64,000 nt of DNA from Panorpa germanica (lineage: Eukaryota > Arthropoda > Insecta > Mecoptera > Panorpidae), in contig OY783204.1 of assembly GCA_963678705.1 (NCBI GenBank), positions 11,418,759 through 11,482,758 of the forward strand, given 5' to 3'. The position numbers were made by a program, and so were the translations under genes. The notes under the pieces were generated by a model. The model saw only the letters and a list, made by a program, of their open reading frames with translations, was not told where the DNA came from and searched no databases. Positions 47,206 to 59,653 of the stretch are shown here, in pieces. Within the stretch, counting starts at the first letter, position 1; every line of letters begins with the position of its first letter.

Positions 47206-47894
47206 GGTATGCGACAAGTTATGTTTTTTTTGCGTTATCTTGGTATAGTGTGATTGTTTATGAACGATCAGTCGCAATTTCCAAGAAAACCGCATATATT
47301 GTTCACTTATAACAATTAATACACTTTCATTTAATTAGGAAACTTGCTTTTATATAAACTAATTGTTATGTTTTAATATTATTTATAGTTAATGTTATTC
47401 GACTTACTTGATAGTGGGCAGCAACCTTTTGTCTTCCGTATATTTGTAGAGTTTATATGAGGTCTTCCTTATATAGCTCTACAGATTTCTTAAATTTCTT
47501 AACCAGTTGATGTTTTAGCACTAACACTAACCTAATTATTATCACTTTCTTTGTCTATCGCACTTATTAATGTCTTATCTCAAAAACGACAAAGTTAAAG
47601 TATTGAGGTTATGTTCATAAGACCGCTAGTTTCAAACTGTCAAACTTTTGTAAAAACACTGATTACAGGGTAAATTAACACAAAATGAAAACAAACTTAT
47701 ATACTTTTCTTTAGAAAAAGTATTCATATAATATATTTAATTTTTTTCTGTAATTAATTTCTCACTTTTAATCACTTTTTTCACCTAAAGTAGCAGAAGC
47801 CGATCCGTACACACACAGTAAATAGGGACCACTTGTGTTGCAAAGCAAAATTAACGTCTTTGTAAACCAATACACGGAGTTCTTCCTTTTTCTG

Positions 47895-48075
47895 TTAAAT
47901 CCCATCTGTCTTGCCAGAGGCAAGCATCATCCTCTTTGGTTTACTTAAAGATATAGCCATTTTGTGTAGCTTCAAGAAGCTACACATTTTATCTATAGCA
48001 GCTCAAGAACGGCTTTCTAGTTGTTCTCTACCGTTTGTACCGACAATTATCACTTTATTATCGGAGAAACATACG
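47895..48075 (-). pseudogene. R1-clade RT remnant cut by C2
   Basis: C-terminal part, broken at the C2 insertion point in the same codons as at C1. Confidence 0.65.
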
Positions 48076-48676
48076 TAGACAAATTAAACTTAAGCCAGGA
48101 AAAGTGGAATTGTTCTCATTAGACATTTACTTATAAAATCAATTGTGAATTCAAATAATATTATAGCATAAGATTTAAATATGTCCGAACTCAAATTATT
48201 TCATTTTATGGTTCACTAGATCTTTTTTAGTGTTATCAGTTAGATAAGATTCCACATGTGCAAGAACCACTTGTGTTGGTTGCTGTGACGTCACAAATTA
48301 GTTACACTTGCCAGAAGGGATGTTTCCCCTTCCCTTCATTATACTATTTTTTTACTTTAGTCAAAAAATACAATTAAAATTCCTCTGTTTACTACAATCG
48401 TCAAGCAAGTAAGACCTACTCAACCTACAAAATACAATTCAAATAAATATTATTGAAATACCGCGTGCTCAAAATATGTATTAATAAATACCACGCGCTT
48501 TCATAATATAAAATACAATCTTACTTGTTTGAACCTTTCTAATATCAAACTTAGTTATTAAAATTATTGTTGTTAATCTATTGTACTACATTAAATAAAT
48601 TTGTTAAGTGTTAAATATTATCGAAAATTCATGTGTTGTGTTTATTATTATTTAAGCTGTTTCATTAATTAAAATT
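48076..48676 (+). repeat. 5' LTR of C2
   Basis: Nearly identical to 35887-36486, with the first bases reading TAGACAAATT. TGACGTCA at 48286-48293 is conserved. Confidence 0.82.
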
Positions 48677-49195
48677 TTTGTCCTCCGAGCCGGATATCGT
48701 CATATATCCAAAGACAAATTCAACCAGCAAGCAGTTTAATTAGTAATCTAACAATTCTAAAAATCAACCTACGTACAACGGAACCGCAGTCTACAAGAAC
48801 ACGGCAGACGCCCTGAAACACTACAAGCTAAGTTCATTTTCCTTTATATTTCATTTCCTATCGTTTCAATTTACATCATTGTGTATTGTGTGTGCAACAA
48901 TTATTTTAAAAACTTACAACCATGTTCAACATGTGTTGAAAGAGCCATACTAATATTGTATCTAAATCTAGACGATATTTTTTATGCACGTGTTATTAAA
49001 TAATTTGGACATTTACCATTTATCATAGACCAAATTATTTATAAACAATTATTTCAAAGACATCGTAATCCATATTTGATAACCTTTACAGAGCTCAATT
49101 TTCCAAATTAAACTTTTGTATTTATTCACTTTTAACATTCCTTTACAAAACCGTTTAAAATATCTGATCTATCAAGACAACATCTCAAATGTCGC
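48677..49195 (+). mobile_element. C2 primer-binding site and leader
   Basis: TTTTTGTCCTCCGAGCCGGAT: the primer-binding site has lost one G of TGG compared with C1. The leader is as in C1. No other feature. Confidence 0.7.
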
Positions 49196-50031
49196 ATGTT
49201 TAAAATCGAATTAACGAATTTAATTGATTATATTCACAATGTCGATCTCGATGGCGTCGGTATAGTCACAGGAGAAATCTTCAATAGATCTAATTTATTA
49301 AAGGAATTATGCAATAAATATTAAGACTCGATACAGACGATACATTCCAAATAGGCGATACAGACACTGAGTCTGCTACTAATATTAAAAAAGACTTAGC
49401 AGCTACTTTCGAATAGTACTGTGTAGCATGAAGCAAATATGCTACTCTTTTAAACTTATACCAGCCTGCAGAGTCAAAATCCATTTCACAACAAGATAGG
49501 ATTCATTCAGAATCATTACCTCCTATCAATTTAACAACTTTTGACGGTAAATTAGAGAATTGGGAAAACTATAAAGAAAATTTTGAAACTTTAATCCATA
49601 ATAATTCAACTCTCAATGACTCGAAACGGTTACATTATTTGAAAACTAGCTTAACTAAGGACGCGTTAAAATTATTCCAGTCACTGAAACCTCAACAGCG
49701 AACATACACAATTGTATGGAAACTGTTGAACGATAGATTGCAAAATATTAAATTAATTAGGTTGCATCATATTAACTCGTTCATAGACTTGCCTGCCTTA
49801 CAAAACGAATCAAGTAATAAGTTACGCAACATAATTGATGATTTATCGAAACACGTGAGTAAACTGGAAGAGCTCATACCACAAGAGCACAGATGGGATA
49901 TGTTGCTATTGCACATAGCTTCTGGTAAACTGCCTAAGGATTTACACACCGAATGGCTTAAGTCTCCAGAAGCAATCAAAAATTTTCCAACGTTTGAGCA
50001 GGTAATAAAATTTCTCCGTGACCGTGCTTAA
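49196..50031 (+). pseudogene. C2 gag
   Basis: Same start (ATG 49196), same TAG (49414-49416) and same terminal TAA after FLRDRA as C1. An extra rearranged stretch at 49310-49350 destroys the reading of the N-terminal part. The 130-codon stretch 49639-50031 is identical in protein sequence to that of C1 as far as I can read. Confidence 0.87.
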
Positions 50032-50624
50032 TTAGTAGAAACGGTCAACGGAACAACTACTAAGCCCTCGGCTCGTAGCAATAATACAAGAATGCTGCAT
50101 TTACAAACCATTCAATGCACATTTTGTAGCAAATCGCACATAATTTACAAATGCGAAAAATTTATTGAACTATCTGTTAGCGATCGACTAGAAAGTAAGC
50201 AACGGCGTCTTTGTTTAAATTGGTTATCCCGGGACACCACACAAATAAATATAAAAGCAAAAACAGTTGTTTTCAATGCAAAAAACGGCACAACACACTA
50301 CTACACACTACCACACAATCACCCGTAAAACCACAAGCGTCAACCTCAAATACAATTGCCGCGCATTCGCACATCGGGTCACAAATTGCATTGTCAACAG
50401 CACTGGTATTGGTACCAGATGTAAAAGGTTACTTGCATGAATCCAGAGCCCTCCTAGACTGCGGCAGCCAAAACAGTTTTGTGACAAGTTTATTTGCCAA
50501 TAAACTTAAATTGTAACAACAAAGGTCTACAATTCAAGTAATCGGGGAAAATGACATCACAACACCCGTTACAAAATCTTTAAACATTTCTATATATTCA
50601 GACGCTACAAATTACAAATATGAC
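50032..50624 (+). pseudogene. C2 zinc knuckles and protease
   Basis: Knuckle 1 is CTFCSKSHIIYKC. After the shared frame change, SCFQCKKRHNTLLHTTTQ (second Cys/His cluster) runs in one frame into the protease loop SRALLDCGSQNSFVTS. A C2-specific TAA follows FANKLKL, where C1 reads proline (CCA). Confidence 0.86.
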
Positions 50625-52055
50625 TTGTCCTGCTATATCTTGCCAAGCATTTCAGACAAAATACCAGTTCAAAACACAAACCCCATCAATACAAATCTAC
50701 TACCATCTCATCTTAAACTTGCCGTCCCTCAGTTCAATAAATCAAAACACGTAGACATTCTAATAGGCGCGGATCTTTTTTGGGACTTACTCCGCAACGG
50801 CCGGTCAATGATTAAAGATGATGGTTACAAACTACAGAAAATCACGCATTGTTGGATTGTTGCTTGTCAATCATTACCAGAACACAAAAATAACCACAAC
50901 TCTACACATAATGGCATCATACAATGCTACGTAACACAAAAATGTTCTATTCAAACTCAACTTCAACGCTTTTGGGAAATTGAGAATCCTTCAAACACTG
51001 TTCAGTTCTCCCCAAAAGAGATAGCATGCGAAGAACATTTTAAAGCAACCACTACTAAATTAAATGGGCGTTTTTGCGTAGACATTTTCTTTAAAGAACA
51101 CCCACACAAACTAGGTGACTCTAAAATGATAACCACAAAACGTTTCCATAATCTTGAGAGGTCACTCATTAAGAACCCCGAGCTCAAGATTCAATACCAC
51201 AAATTTATCAAAGAGTACATTTCGCTCGGTCACATGTCTCTCAATACGCACCCCAACAACGAAAACATTGCATATTTCCTACCATATTACGGGGTGCTCA
51301 AGTCATCCAGTACAACAACAAAATTAAGAGTAGTCTTCGATTTTTCTGCTAAAACATCATCAGGCGTCTCTTTAAACGAAATTCAGGCTGTCGGTCCTTA
51401 CCTGCAAAGCTCGCTCTTTAACATTCTATTAAGATTTAGAATATCAAAATTCATTGTGTGCGCTGATATCGAGAAAATGTACCGACAAGTTCAAATACGC
51501 GATGACCAACGTAATTTACAACAAATTCTTTGGCGCTTCTCGCCCGAAGAAGACCTAAAGGCGTACCGTCTCAATACGGTCACCTATGGTCAAGCCTCAG
51601 CCTCATTTTTAGCTGTTAGATCGTTATTGCAAATCGGCTATGATAACTCATTTAAATATCCTCTAGCCTTAAAATCCATCTTGCAAGATTTCTATGTTGA
51701 CGATCTAATAACTGAAGATGATAATGCTAAACGGTTAATTAATAAATGCGTAGAAATTCATAATTTACTCAAACAAAGCGGTTTCTCTTTGAGAAAGTGG
51801 ACTTCAAGCTTTACCAATATTTTATCTAATTTAAATATTGCGTCTACAAATGAAAATACAATAGCTTTAGGTGAATCAGACAATCACAAAACTTTGGGTA
51901 TCGGCTGGAATCCCAAAGACGATTATATCAAATATAAAATTTTAAGCGTGCCCTCCTTTATCAACGTCACCAAGCGCACAATATTGTCATTTATAGGTAC
52001 AATTTTTGATCCATTAGGCCTCATGCAACCTTGCATAATATCATTTATATTATAA
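50625..52055 (+). pseudogene. C2 pol: protease end and reverse transcriptase
   Basis: A 476-codon open stretch: SKHVDILIGADLFWDLLRNG closes the protease region, then KLGDSKMITTKRFHNLERS, LRVVFDFSAKTSSGVSLNE, FIVCADIEKMYRQVQIRDDQ, LNTVTYGQASASFLA and DFYVDDLITEDDN. Catalytic residues are present. It ends at the same TAA after ISFIL as C1. Confidence 0.92.
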
Positions 52056-52930
52056 TATACATGCAAACCTTATGGAAACAAAACTTAGATTGGGATGAAG
52101 CCATTCCACAACCCTTAGCCCATGGTTGGTCTAAACTATTAAATAATTTAGAAAAAATAAATGCAATCAATATACCGCGGTGCATAATACTACAACATTT
52201 TGTCACTCTCTAAATGCATGGTTTCGCTGACGCATTCGAAAAGGGGTACGGAGCCTGCATTTACATAAAGAGTATCGACCATGACGACAATTCTCAAGTA
52301 CATCTATTATGCTCTAAGGGATGGGTCGCGCCGGTAAACACATTGTCCATACCACGACTAGAACTATGCGCAGCTTTAACACTTGCCCAATTAGTAAATC
52401 ATGTATTGTCAGCATTAAATCTAAACTTTAATAAACTATACTTATGGACGGATTTCACCATAGTACTCTCTTGGCTTAAACTAAGTCCAAGCAACTTAAA
52501 CACCTTCGTCTCGAATCGCTGCATTACTCAAGAGCACGAATGGCGTCACATACCTTTGGGAGATAATCCCGCAGATTTGATATCGCGCGGCGTAAGCGCC
52601 GAGGATATTTTACAATTACGACTTTGGTGGAACGGTCCAGATTTTTTAAATTTAAGCAATACTAATTGGCCAAGTACCTCTTTTACGTCACAAAACATAC
52701 CTGAGCTGCGCAAAGTTGTCATAGTCAACCATAGCACACATATTGAATACAGTTTATTATCAAAATTTTTATTAATTTTAAAGTTACAACGGGTGATCGC
52801 CTTTTGCAAGCGATTCATTCATAATTGTAAAAATAAATCCAATTTGCTCTCAGGTCCTTTATGTATGACTGAACTCTCTGATTCCTTAAACACAATTTTA
52901 AAAATGGCTCAGCAACAATTTTTTAACTAG
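52056..52930 (+). pseudogene. C2 pol: connection and RNase H
   Basis: MQTLWKQNLDWDEAIPQPLA is interrupted by TAA before HGFADAFEKGYGACIYIKS. RNase H then reads LSIPRLELCAALTLAQLVN, LYLWTDFTIVLSWLKLSPS and EWRHIPLGDNPADLISRGV, so its acidic residues look conserved. The frame ends at a TAG after QQQFFN (52928-52930). Confidence 0.88.
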
Positions 52931-54222
52931 GAAATTAAATCTCTTCGAAAGGGGGAACCTGTTTCACCTTCCAGCAAATTAAGTTCACTACATGCTTTCA
53001 TTGATGGTAATGGCCTCATACGTGTGGGCGGTCGTCTCAACAACGCCGACATACACTATAACAACAAACACCCCATTGTATTGTCCTCTGACAGCAATGT
53101 TACAAAACTCATAATAAGACAAGAAAACCTAAGATTGTTCCATGCGGGACCACAAGCTACACTTTTTTCTATTCGCAAAAATTACTGGCCCATTAGCGGC
53201 ATGAATCTAATCAAGGGAATTATACGGAATTGCGTCACCTGTTATAAACATAAACCAACTTTAATAAAACCCATTATGGCGGCTTTGCCCGCTGATCGTT
53301 TTCAAACTAATTTTCCGTTTCAAATTACTGGTGTGGATTTTGCAGGTCCAATCATGATTAAAAATAAACCCGGGCGCGGATCCATTTTAAATAAAGCATA
53401 CATTAGCCTCTTCGTGTGCCTCTCATCATAGGCCATCCACTTGGAACTGGTCTCAGATTTGACATCTGAGAGTTTTATTAATACGCTACAGCGTTTTATC
53501 TCCCGTCGCGGCAAGCTTACTGCAATACATTCGTACAACGGTACAAATTTCATAGGAGCAAACAAGCTTTTAAAACAATTTTTACGCGAAACCAACGCTC
53601 ACATCAAAGAACATTTAGCTCTGCAAGGTATAACTTGGAAATTTCTGCCCCCATACAGCCCCCATCACGGTGGATTGTGGGAATCCAATATTAAATCAAC
53701 AAAATTTCATTTAAAACGAATATTAGGAAATACTAACCTAACCTTTAAACACACATACACAATACTTGCACAAATTGAAGCCATCTTAAACTCCAGACCA
53801 TTGTATCCAATGTCTAGCGATCCTCACAACCTAGAACCTATCACTCCTTCCCACCTATTGATAGGAAGAACGCTTACATCACTTCCGATGCCGCAAGTTG
53901 CTGACCAAAATCCACAAGGACTTAAACTATTCAGGATTATTCAAAACCGCACTCAGCACTTCTGGCAGAGATGGCGTCATGATTATTTAAATCACCTACA
54001 ACAAAGAAGGAAGTAGAAGTCCTCAACGGGTCCAGGACCGCGTGTCGGAGATTTAGTGATCATCAAGGATGACAATTAGCCACAACAGAGATGGACTCTG
54101 TGGCGAATCACCTCCCTCATACCTGGGAAAGACAATATTACAAGAGTGTGTGAAATAAAAACAAAAGGTGGTTTAGTAAAACGCACTGTGCATAAACTGG
54201 CTCTATTGCTTAATGAACATTA
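52931..54222 (+). pseudogene. C2 pol: integrase
   Basis: Zinc domain: TKLIIRQENLRLFHAGPQ with NCVTCYKHKP (the second His of HH is Asn). Core: ITGVDFAGPIMIKN (first Asp intact), TAG in CLSS-stop-AIHLELVSD (53429-53431), IHSYNGTNFIGA (second Asp is Tyr) and HGGLWESNIKSTK (Glu intact). C-terminal EAILNSRPLYPMSSD and LLIGRTL follow, with two more stops (about 54014 and 54077) before HKLALLLNEH and the natural stop near 54222. Confidence 0.88.
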
Positions 54223-54272
54223 ACATATGTGCATTTCATCATGAATAACAATTCCCTTTTCGTAGGGCGCCA

Positions 54273-54335
54273 TGGACCAATTCAACTTGAGCCAGGAAAA
54301 GTGGAATTGTTCTCATTAGACATTTACTTATAAAA
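54273..54335 (+). repeat. 3' LTR remnant of C2 (63 bp)
   Basis: TGGACCAATTCAACTTGAGC up to ACTTATAAAA matches the first 63 bases of the C LTR and then passes into satellite (ATTAGGAAACTCGC). Confidence 0.88.
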
Positions 54336-54942
54336 ATTAGGAAACTCGCTTTTATATAAACTAATTGATATGTTTTAATATTATTTATAGTTAATGTTAA
54401 TCGACTTACTTGATAGTGAGCAACAACCTTTTGTCTTCCATATATTTGTAGTGTTTATATGAGGTCTTTCTTATATAGCTCTACAGATTTCTTGAATTTC
54501 TTAACCAGTTGATATTTAGCACTAACACTAACCTAATTATTATCACGTTCTTTGTCTATCGCACTTATTAATGTGTTATTTAAAAAATGACAAAGTTACA
54601 GTTTTAGGGTTATGTTTATAAAACCGCGTGTACGCGTCATATATATATATATATATATAGTTAAATTTTTCAACACTAGTTTCGAACTGTCAAACTTCTG
54701 TAAAAACACTGATTTTAGGGTAAATAAACACAAAATTAAAACAAACTTAAATACATTCTTTTAGAAAAAGTATTCATTTAACATATTTAATTTTTTTCCG
54801 TAATTAATTTCTCACTTTTAATCACTTCTTTTACCTAAAGTAGCAGGAGCCGATCCGTACACACACAGTAGATAGGGACCACTTGTGCTGCAAAGCAAAA
54901 TTAACGTCTTTGCAAACCAATACGTAGTTCTGCCTTTTTCTG

Positions 54943-55400
54943 TTAAGTCCCATCAGTCTTGCTAGAGGCAAGAATCATCATCTTTGTTTTACTTGAAGAT
55001 ATAGCCATTTTGCGTAGCTTTAAGAAACTACACATTTTATCTATAGCAACTTAAGAACGGCTTTCTAGTTGTTTTCTACTATTTGCACTGAAAAGGATCA
55101 CTTTATCATCGGCAAAACATACGTTTACACAACCTTTTGAGTGAGAAACACAGTCCTCGTCGAATACCATGCTCTAAAGCTCATGGCTCATTACGGATCG
55201 CTGAGGTCAATTATTAGATAGTTACCTTTTCATGGAACGGTTATCGGTTTGTAAAATTAATGTTTGACAAAGAATATAGTTTTCCATAGCGCAGTAGACG
55301 TTTCTAGAGGTTTTCGCCGGCCTACTTCTTCGAAAGGCACTTGGCCATTAGACATTATCAAAGGCACCCTGAATTTCAATAAATTCTATATAGTCTTATG
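54943..55400 (-). pseudogene. R1-clade RT remnant
   Basis: FADD and SREQ segments recognisable. The codon before them is disturbed by AAGCTCATGGCTCATTACGG where other units read GGGCCCATT. Confidence 0.68.
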
Positions 55401-56127
55401 GTATGCAACCAGTTATGTTTTTTTTGCGTTATCGTGGTATAGTGTGATTGTTCATGAACGATTAGTCACAATTTAGAAGAAAACCGCATATATTGTTCAC
55501 TTATAACAATTAATACACTCTCTTTAATATTAGGAAACTCGCTTTTATATAAACTAATTGTTGTTTTATTATTATTTATAGTTAATGTTAATCGACTTAC
55601 TTGATAGTTTGAAGCAACCTTTTGTATTCCGTATATTTATAGTGTATATATGAGGTCTGCCTTATATAGCTCTACAGATTTCTTGAATTTCTTAACCAGT
55701 TAATGTTTTAGCACTAACACTAACCTAATTATTATCACTTTCTTTGTCTATCGCACTTATTAATGTCTTATCTCAGAAACGACCAAGTTACAGTTTTGTG
55801 GTTATGGTCATAAGACCGCGTGTACGCGTCATACATATATATAGTTAAATTTTTCAACACTAGTTTCGAACTGTTAAACTTTTGTAAAAACACTGATTTT
55901 AGGGTAAATTAACACAAAATTAAAACAAACCTAAATACTTTTTTATAAAAAAAGTATTTATATAACATATTTAATTTTTTGCCGTAATTATTTTCTCACT
56001 TTTATTCACTTTTTTCACCATAAGTAGCAGGAGCCGATCAGTACACACACAGTAGATAGGGACCACTTGTGTTGCAAAGCAAAATTAACGTCTTTGTAAA
56101 CCAATACGTAGTTCTTCCTTTTTCTGT

Positions 56128-56575
56128 AAGGTCCCATCTGTCTTGTTAGAGGCAAGCATCATCATCTTTGTTTTACTTGAAGATATAGCTATTTTGTGTA
56201 GTTTCAAGAAAGTACACAATTTATCTATAGCAGCTCAAGAACGGCTTTCTAGTTGTTCTCTACTATTTGCACCGACAAGGATCACTTTATCATCGGCAAA
56301 ACATACGTTTACACAACCTTTCGAGTGAGAAACACAGTCCTCGTCGAATACCATGCTCTAAAGCTCATGGCTCATTACGGATCGCTGAGGTCAATTATTA
56401 GATAGTTGCCTTTTCACGGAACAATAATCGGTTTGTAAAATTAATGTTTGACAAAGAATATAGTTCTTTATAGCGCAGTAGACGTTTCTAGAGATTTTTG
56501 CCGGCTTAATTCTTCGAAAAACACTTGGCCCCCAGACATTATCAAAGGCACCCTGAATTTCTATAAATTCTATAT
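56128..56575 (-). pseudogene. R1-clade RT remnant
   Basis: KGCVNVCFADDKVILVGANS readable; shares the AAGCTCATGGCTCATTACGG variant and the GGTCAATTATTAGATAG variant with the preceding unit. Confidence 0.7.
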
Positions 56576-57311
56576 AGTCTTATGGTATGCGACAAGTTAT
56601 GTTTTTTTATGCGTTATCTTGGTATAGTGTGATTGTTTATAAACGATCAGTCACAATTTCCAAGAAAACTGCATATATTGTTCACCTATAACAATTAGTA
56701 CACTTTCTTTATTATTAGAAAACTTGCTTTTATATAAACGAATTGTTATGTTTTAATTATTTATAGGTAATGTTAATCGACTTACTTGATTGTGGGCAGC
56801 AACCTTTTGTCTTCCGTATATTTGTAGAGTTTATATGAGGTCTTTCTTATATAGCTTTTCTGATTTTTTGAATTTCTTTAGCAGTTGATGTTTTAGCACT
56901 AACACTTGCCTAATTTTTATTACTTTTTTTGTCTATCGCACTTATTAATGTCTTATCTCAAAAACGACAAAGTTACAGTTCTGAGGTTATGTTCATAGAA
57001 CCGCGTGTACGCGTCATATATATATATACTTATATTCTTCAACACTAGTTTCGAACTGTCAAACTTTTGTAAAAACACTGAATTTAGGGTAAATTAACAC
57101 AAAATTAAAACAAACTTAAATATTTTTCTTAAGAAAAAGTATTCATATAATATATTTAATTTTTTTCCGTAATTATTTTTTCACTTTTAATCACTTTTTT
57201 TATTTAAAGTAGCAGAAGCCGATCAGTACACACACAGTAGATAGAGACCACTTGTATTTCAAAGCAAAATTAACGTCTTTGTAAACCAATACGTAGTTCT
57301 TCCTTTTTCTG

Positions 57312-57730
57312 TTAAGTCCCATCTGTCTTGCCAGAGGCAAGCATCATCATCTTTGTTTTACTTGAAAATATAGCTATTTTGTGTAGCTTTAAAAAACTAC
57401 ACATTTCTAGTTGTTCTCTACTATTTGCACCGACAAGGATTACTTTATCATCGAAAAAACATATGTTTACACAACCTTTCGAGTGAAAAACACAGTCCTC
57501 GTCGAATACCATGTTCCAAAGCTAAGGGCCCATTACGGATCGCTGAGGACAACCACTAGATAGTTTCCTTTTCATGGAACAATAATCGGTTTTTTCAAAT
57601 TAATGTTTGACAATGAATATAGTTCTTTATAGCGCAGTAGACGTTCCTAGAGGTTTTTGCCGGCCTAATTCTTCGAAGGGCACTAGGCCACAAGACATTA
57701 TTAAAGGCACCCTGATTTTCTATAAATTCT
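57312..57730 (-). pseudogene. R1-clade RT remnant with internal deletion
   Basis: The open part (57512-57312) reads MVFDEDCVFHSKGCVNICFF, then SREQLEMCSFLKLHKIAIFS. About 36 bases between SREQLE and MCSFL are deleted, which removes the usual TGA; FADD has become FFDD. Confidence 0.75.
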
Positions 57731-58469
57731 ATATAGTTTTATGGTTTGCGACAAGTTATGTTATTTTTTGCGTTATGTTGGTATAGTGTAATTGTTAATG
57801 AACGATCAGTCACAATTTCCAAGAAAACCGCATATATTGTTCGCTTATAACAATTAATACACCCATTTTAATATTAGGAAACTCTCTTTTATATATACTA
57901 ATTGTTATGTTATAATATTATTTATAGTTAATGTTATTGACTTACTTGATAGTGAGCAGCAACCTTTTATCTTGCATATATTTGTAGTGTTTATATGAGG
58001 TCTTCCTTATATAGCTTTACAGATTTCTTGAAATTCTTAACCAGTTAATGTTTTAGCACTAACACTAACCTAATTAGTATTATTTTTTTTGTCTAACGCA
58101 CTTAATAATGTCTTATTTTAAAAACGACAAAGTTACAGTTTTAAGGTTATGTTCATAAGACCGCGTGTACGCGTCATATATATATAGTTATATTTTTCAA
58201 CACTAGTTTCGAACTGTCAAACTTTTGTAAGAACACTGATTTTAGGGTAAATTAACACAAAATTAAAACAAACCTTAATACTTTCTTTTAAAAAAAGTAT
58301 TCATATAACATATTAAATTTTTTTTCCGTAATTAATTTCTCACTTCTATTCACTTTTTTCACCTAAAGTAGCAGGAGCCGATCAGTACACACACAGTAGA
58401 TAAGGACCACTTGTGTTGCAAAGCAAAGTAATGTCTTTGTAAACCAAAACGTAGTTCTTCCTTTTTCTG

Positions 58470-58935
58470 TTAAGTCCCATCTGTCTTGCCAGAGGCAAGC
58501 ATCATCATCTCTGTTTTACTTTAAGATATAGCTATTTTGTGTAGTTTCAAGAAACTACACATTTTATATATAGCAGCTCAAGAACGGCTTTCTAGTTGTT
58601 CTCTACTATTTGGACCGACAAAGATCATTTTATCATCGGCAAAACATACGTATACACAATCTTTCAAGTGAGAATAACAGTCCTCGTCGAATACCATGTT
58701 CCAAAGCTCAAGTCCTTTTACGGATCGCTGAGGACAACCATTATATAGTTGCCTTTTCAAGCAACGGTAATCGGTTTGTATAATATAATGTTTGACAATA
58801 AATATAGTTCTTCATAGCGCAGTAGACGTTCCTAGAGGTTTTTGCCGGCCTAATTCTTTAATTCAAGTGAAGAGCACTTGGCCACCAGATATTATCAAAG
58901 GCACCCTGAATTTCTATAATTTCTATATAGTCTTA
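58470..58935 (-). pseudogene. R1-clade RT remnant
   Basis: The open part (58760-58578) reads MKRQLYNGCPQRSVKGLELW and then YVCFADDKMIFVGPNSREQL. A short insertion (TTCAAGTGAAGA near 58862) disturbs the upstream PSALRRI segment. Confidence 0.72.
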
Positions 58936-59653
58936 TGGTATGTGACAAGTTATGTTTTTTTTGCGTTATCTTGGTATAGTGTGATTGTTCATGAAGAAAC
59001 AGTCACAATTTCCAAGAAAACCGCAAATATTGTTTACTTATAACAATTACTACACTCTCTTTAATATTAGGAAACTCGCTTTTATATAAACTAATTGTTA
59101 TATTTTAATATTATTTTTAGTTAATGTTAATCGACTTAATTGTTTGGGGGCAACAACTTCTTGTCTTCCGTTTATTTGTAGTATTTATATGAGGTCTTTC
59201 TTATATAGCTCTATTGATTTCTTGAATTTCTTAACCAGTTGATGTTTTAGCACTAACACTAACCTAATTAATATCACTTACTTTGTCTATCGCGCTTATT
59301 AATGTCTTATCTCAAAAACGACAAAGTTACAGTTTTGAGGTTATGTTCATAAGATCGCGTGTACGCGTCATATTTATATAGTTATATTTTTCAAAACTAG
59401 TTTGGAACTGTCAAACTTATGTAAATACACTGATTTTAGGGTAAATTAACACAAAAGTAAAACAAACTTAAATACTTTTATTTAGAAAAGGTATTCATAT
59501 AATATATTTAATTTTTTTCCGTAATTAATTTCTCACTTTTTACACCTAAAATAGCAGGAGCTAATCAGTACACACACAGTAGATAGGGACCACATGTGTT
59601 GCAAAGCAAAATTAACGTCGTTGTAAACCAATACGTAGTTCTTCCTTTTTCTG

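Larger units (their letters stand above)
45825..48075 (-). repeat. Satellite array 4
   Basis: About two units. The left end copies the right flank of B1. The next segment (46075-46430) has private variants (GTCCATGAACGATAAGTCAC, TTTTGTACAC, TATTTCTAAG) that occur in array 2 at 29208-29410, so one unit present behind B1 is missing here. A unit near 47620 lacks the AT-run segment (GACCGCTAGTTTC), as at 18571. The array ends at the C2 LTR. Confidence 0.9.
48076..54335 (+). mobile_element. C2: BEL/Pao element, nearly complete
   Basis: 5' LTR, primer-binding site, leader, gag, protease, RT, RNase H and integrase in order, then only 63 bases of the 3' LTR. The left flank (satellite with private variants) is the same as that of C1. 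The right edge jumps to another part of the satellite unit, so there is no target duplication. Confidence 0.9.
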
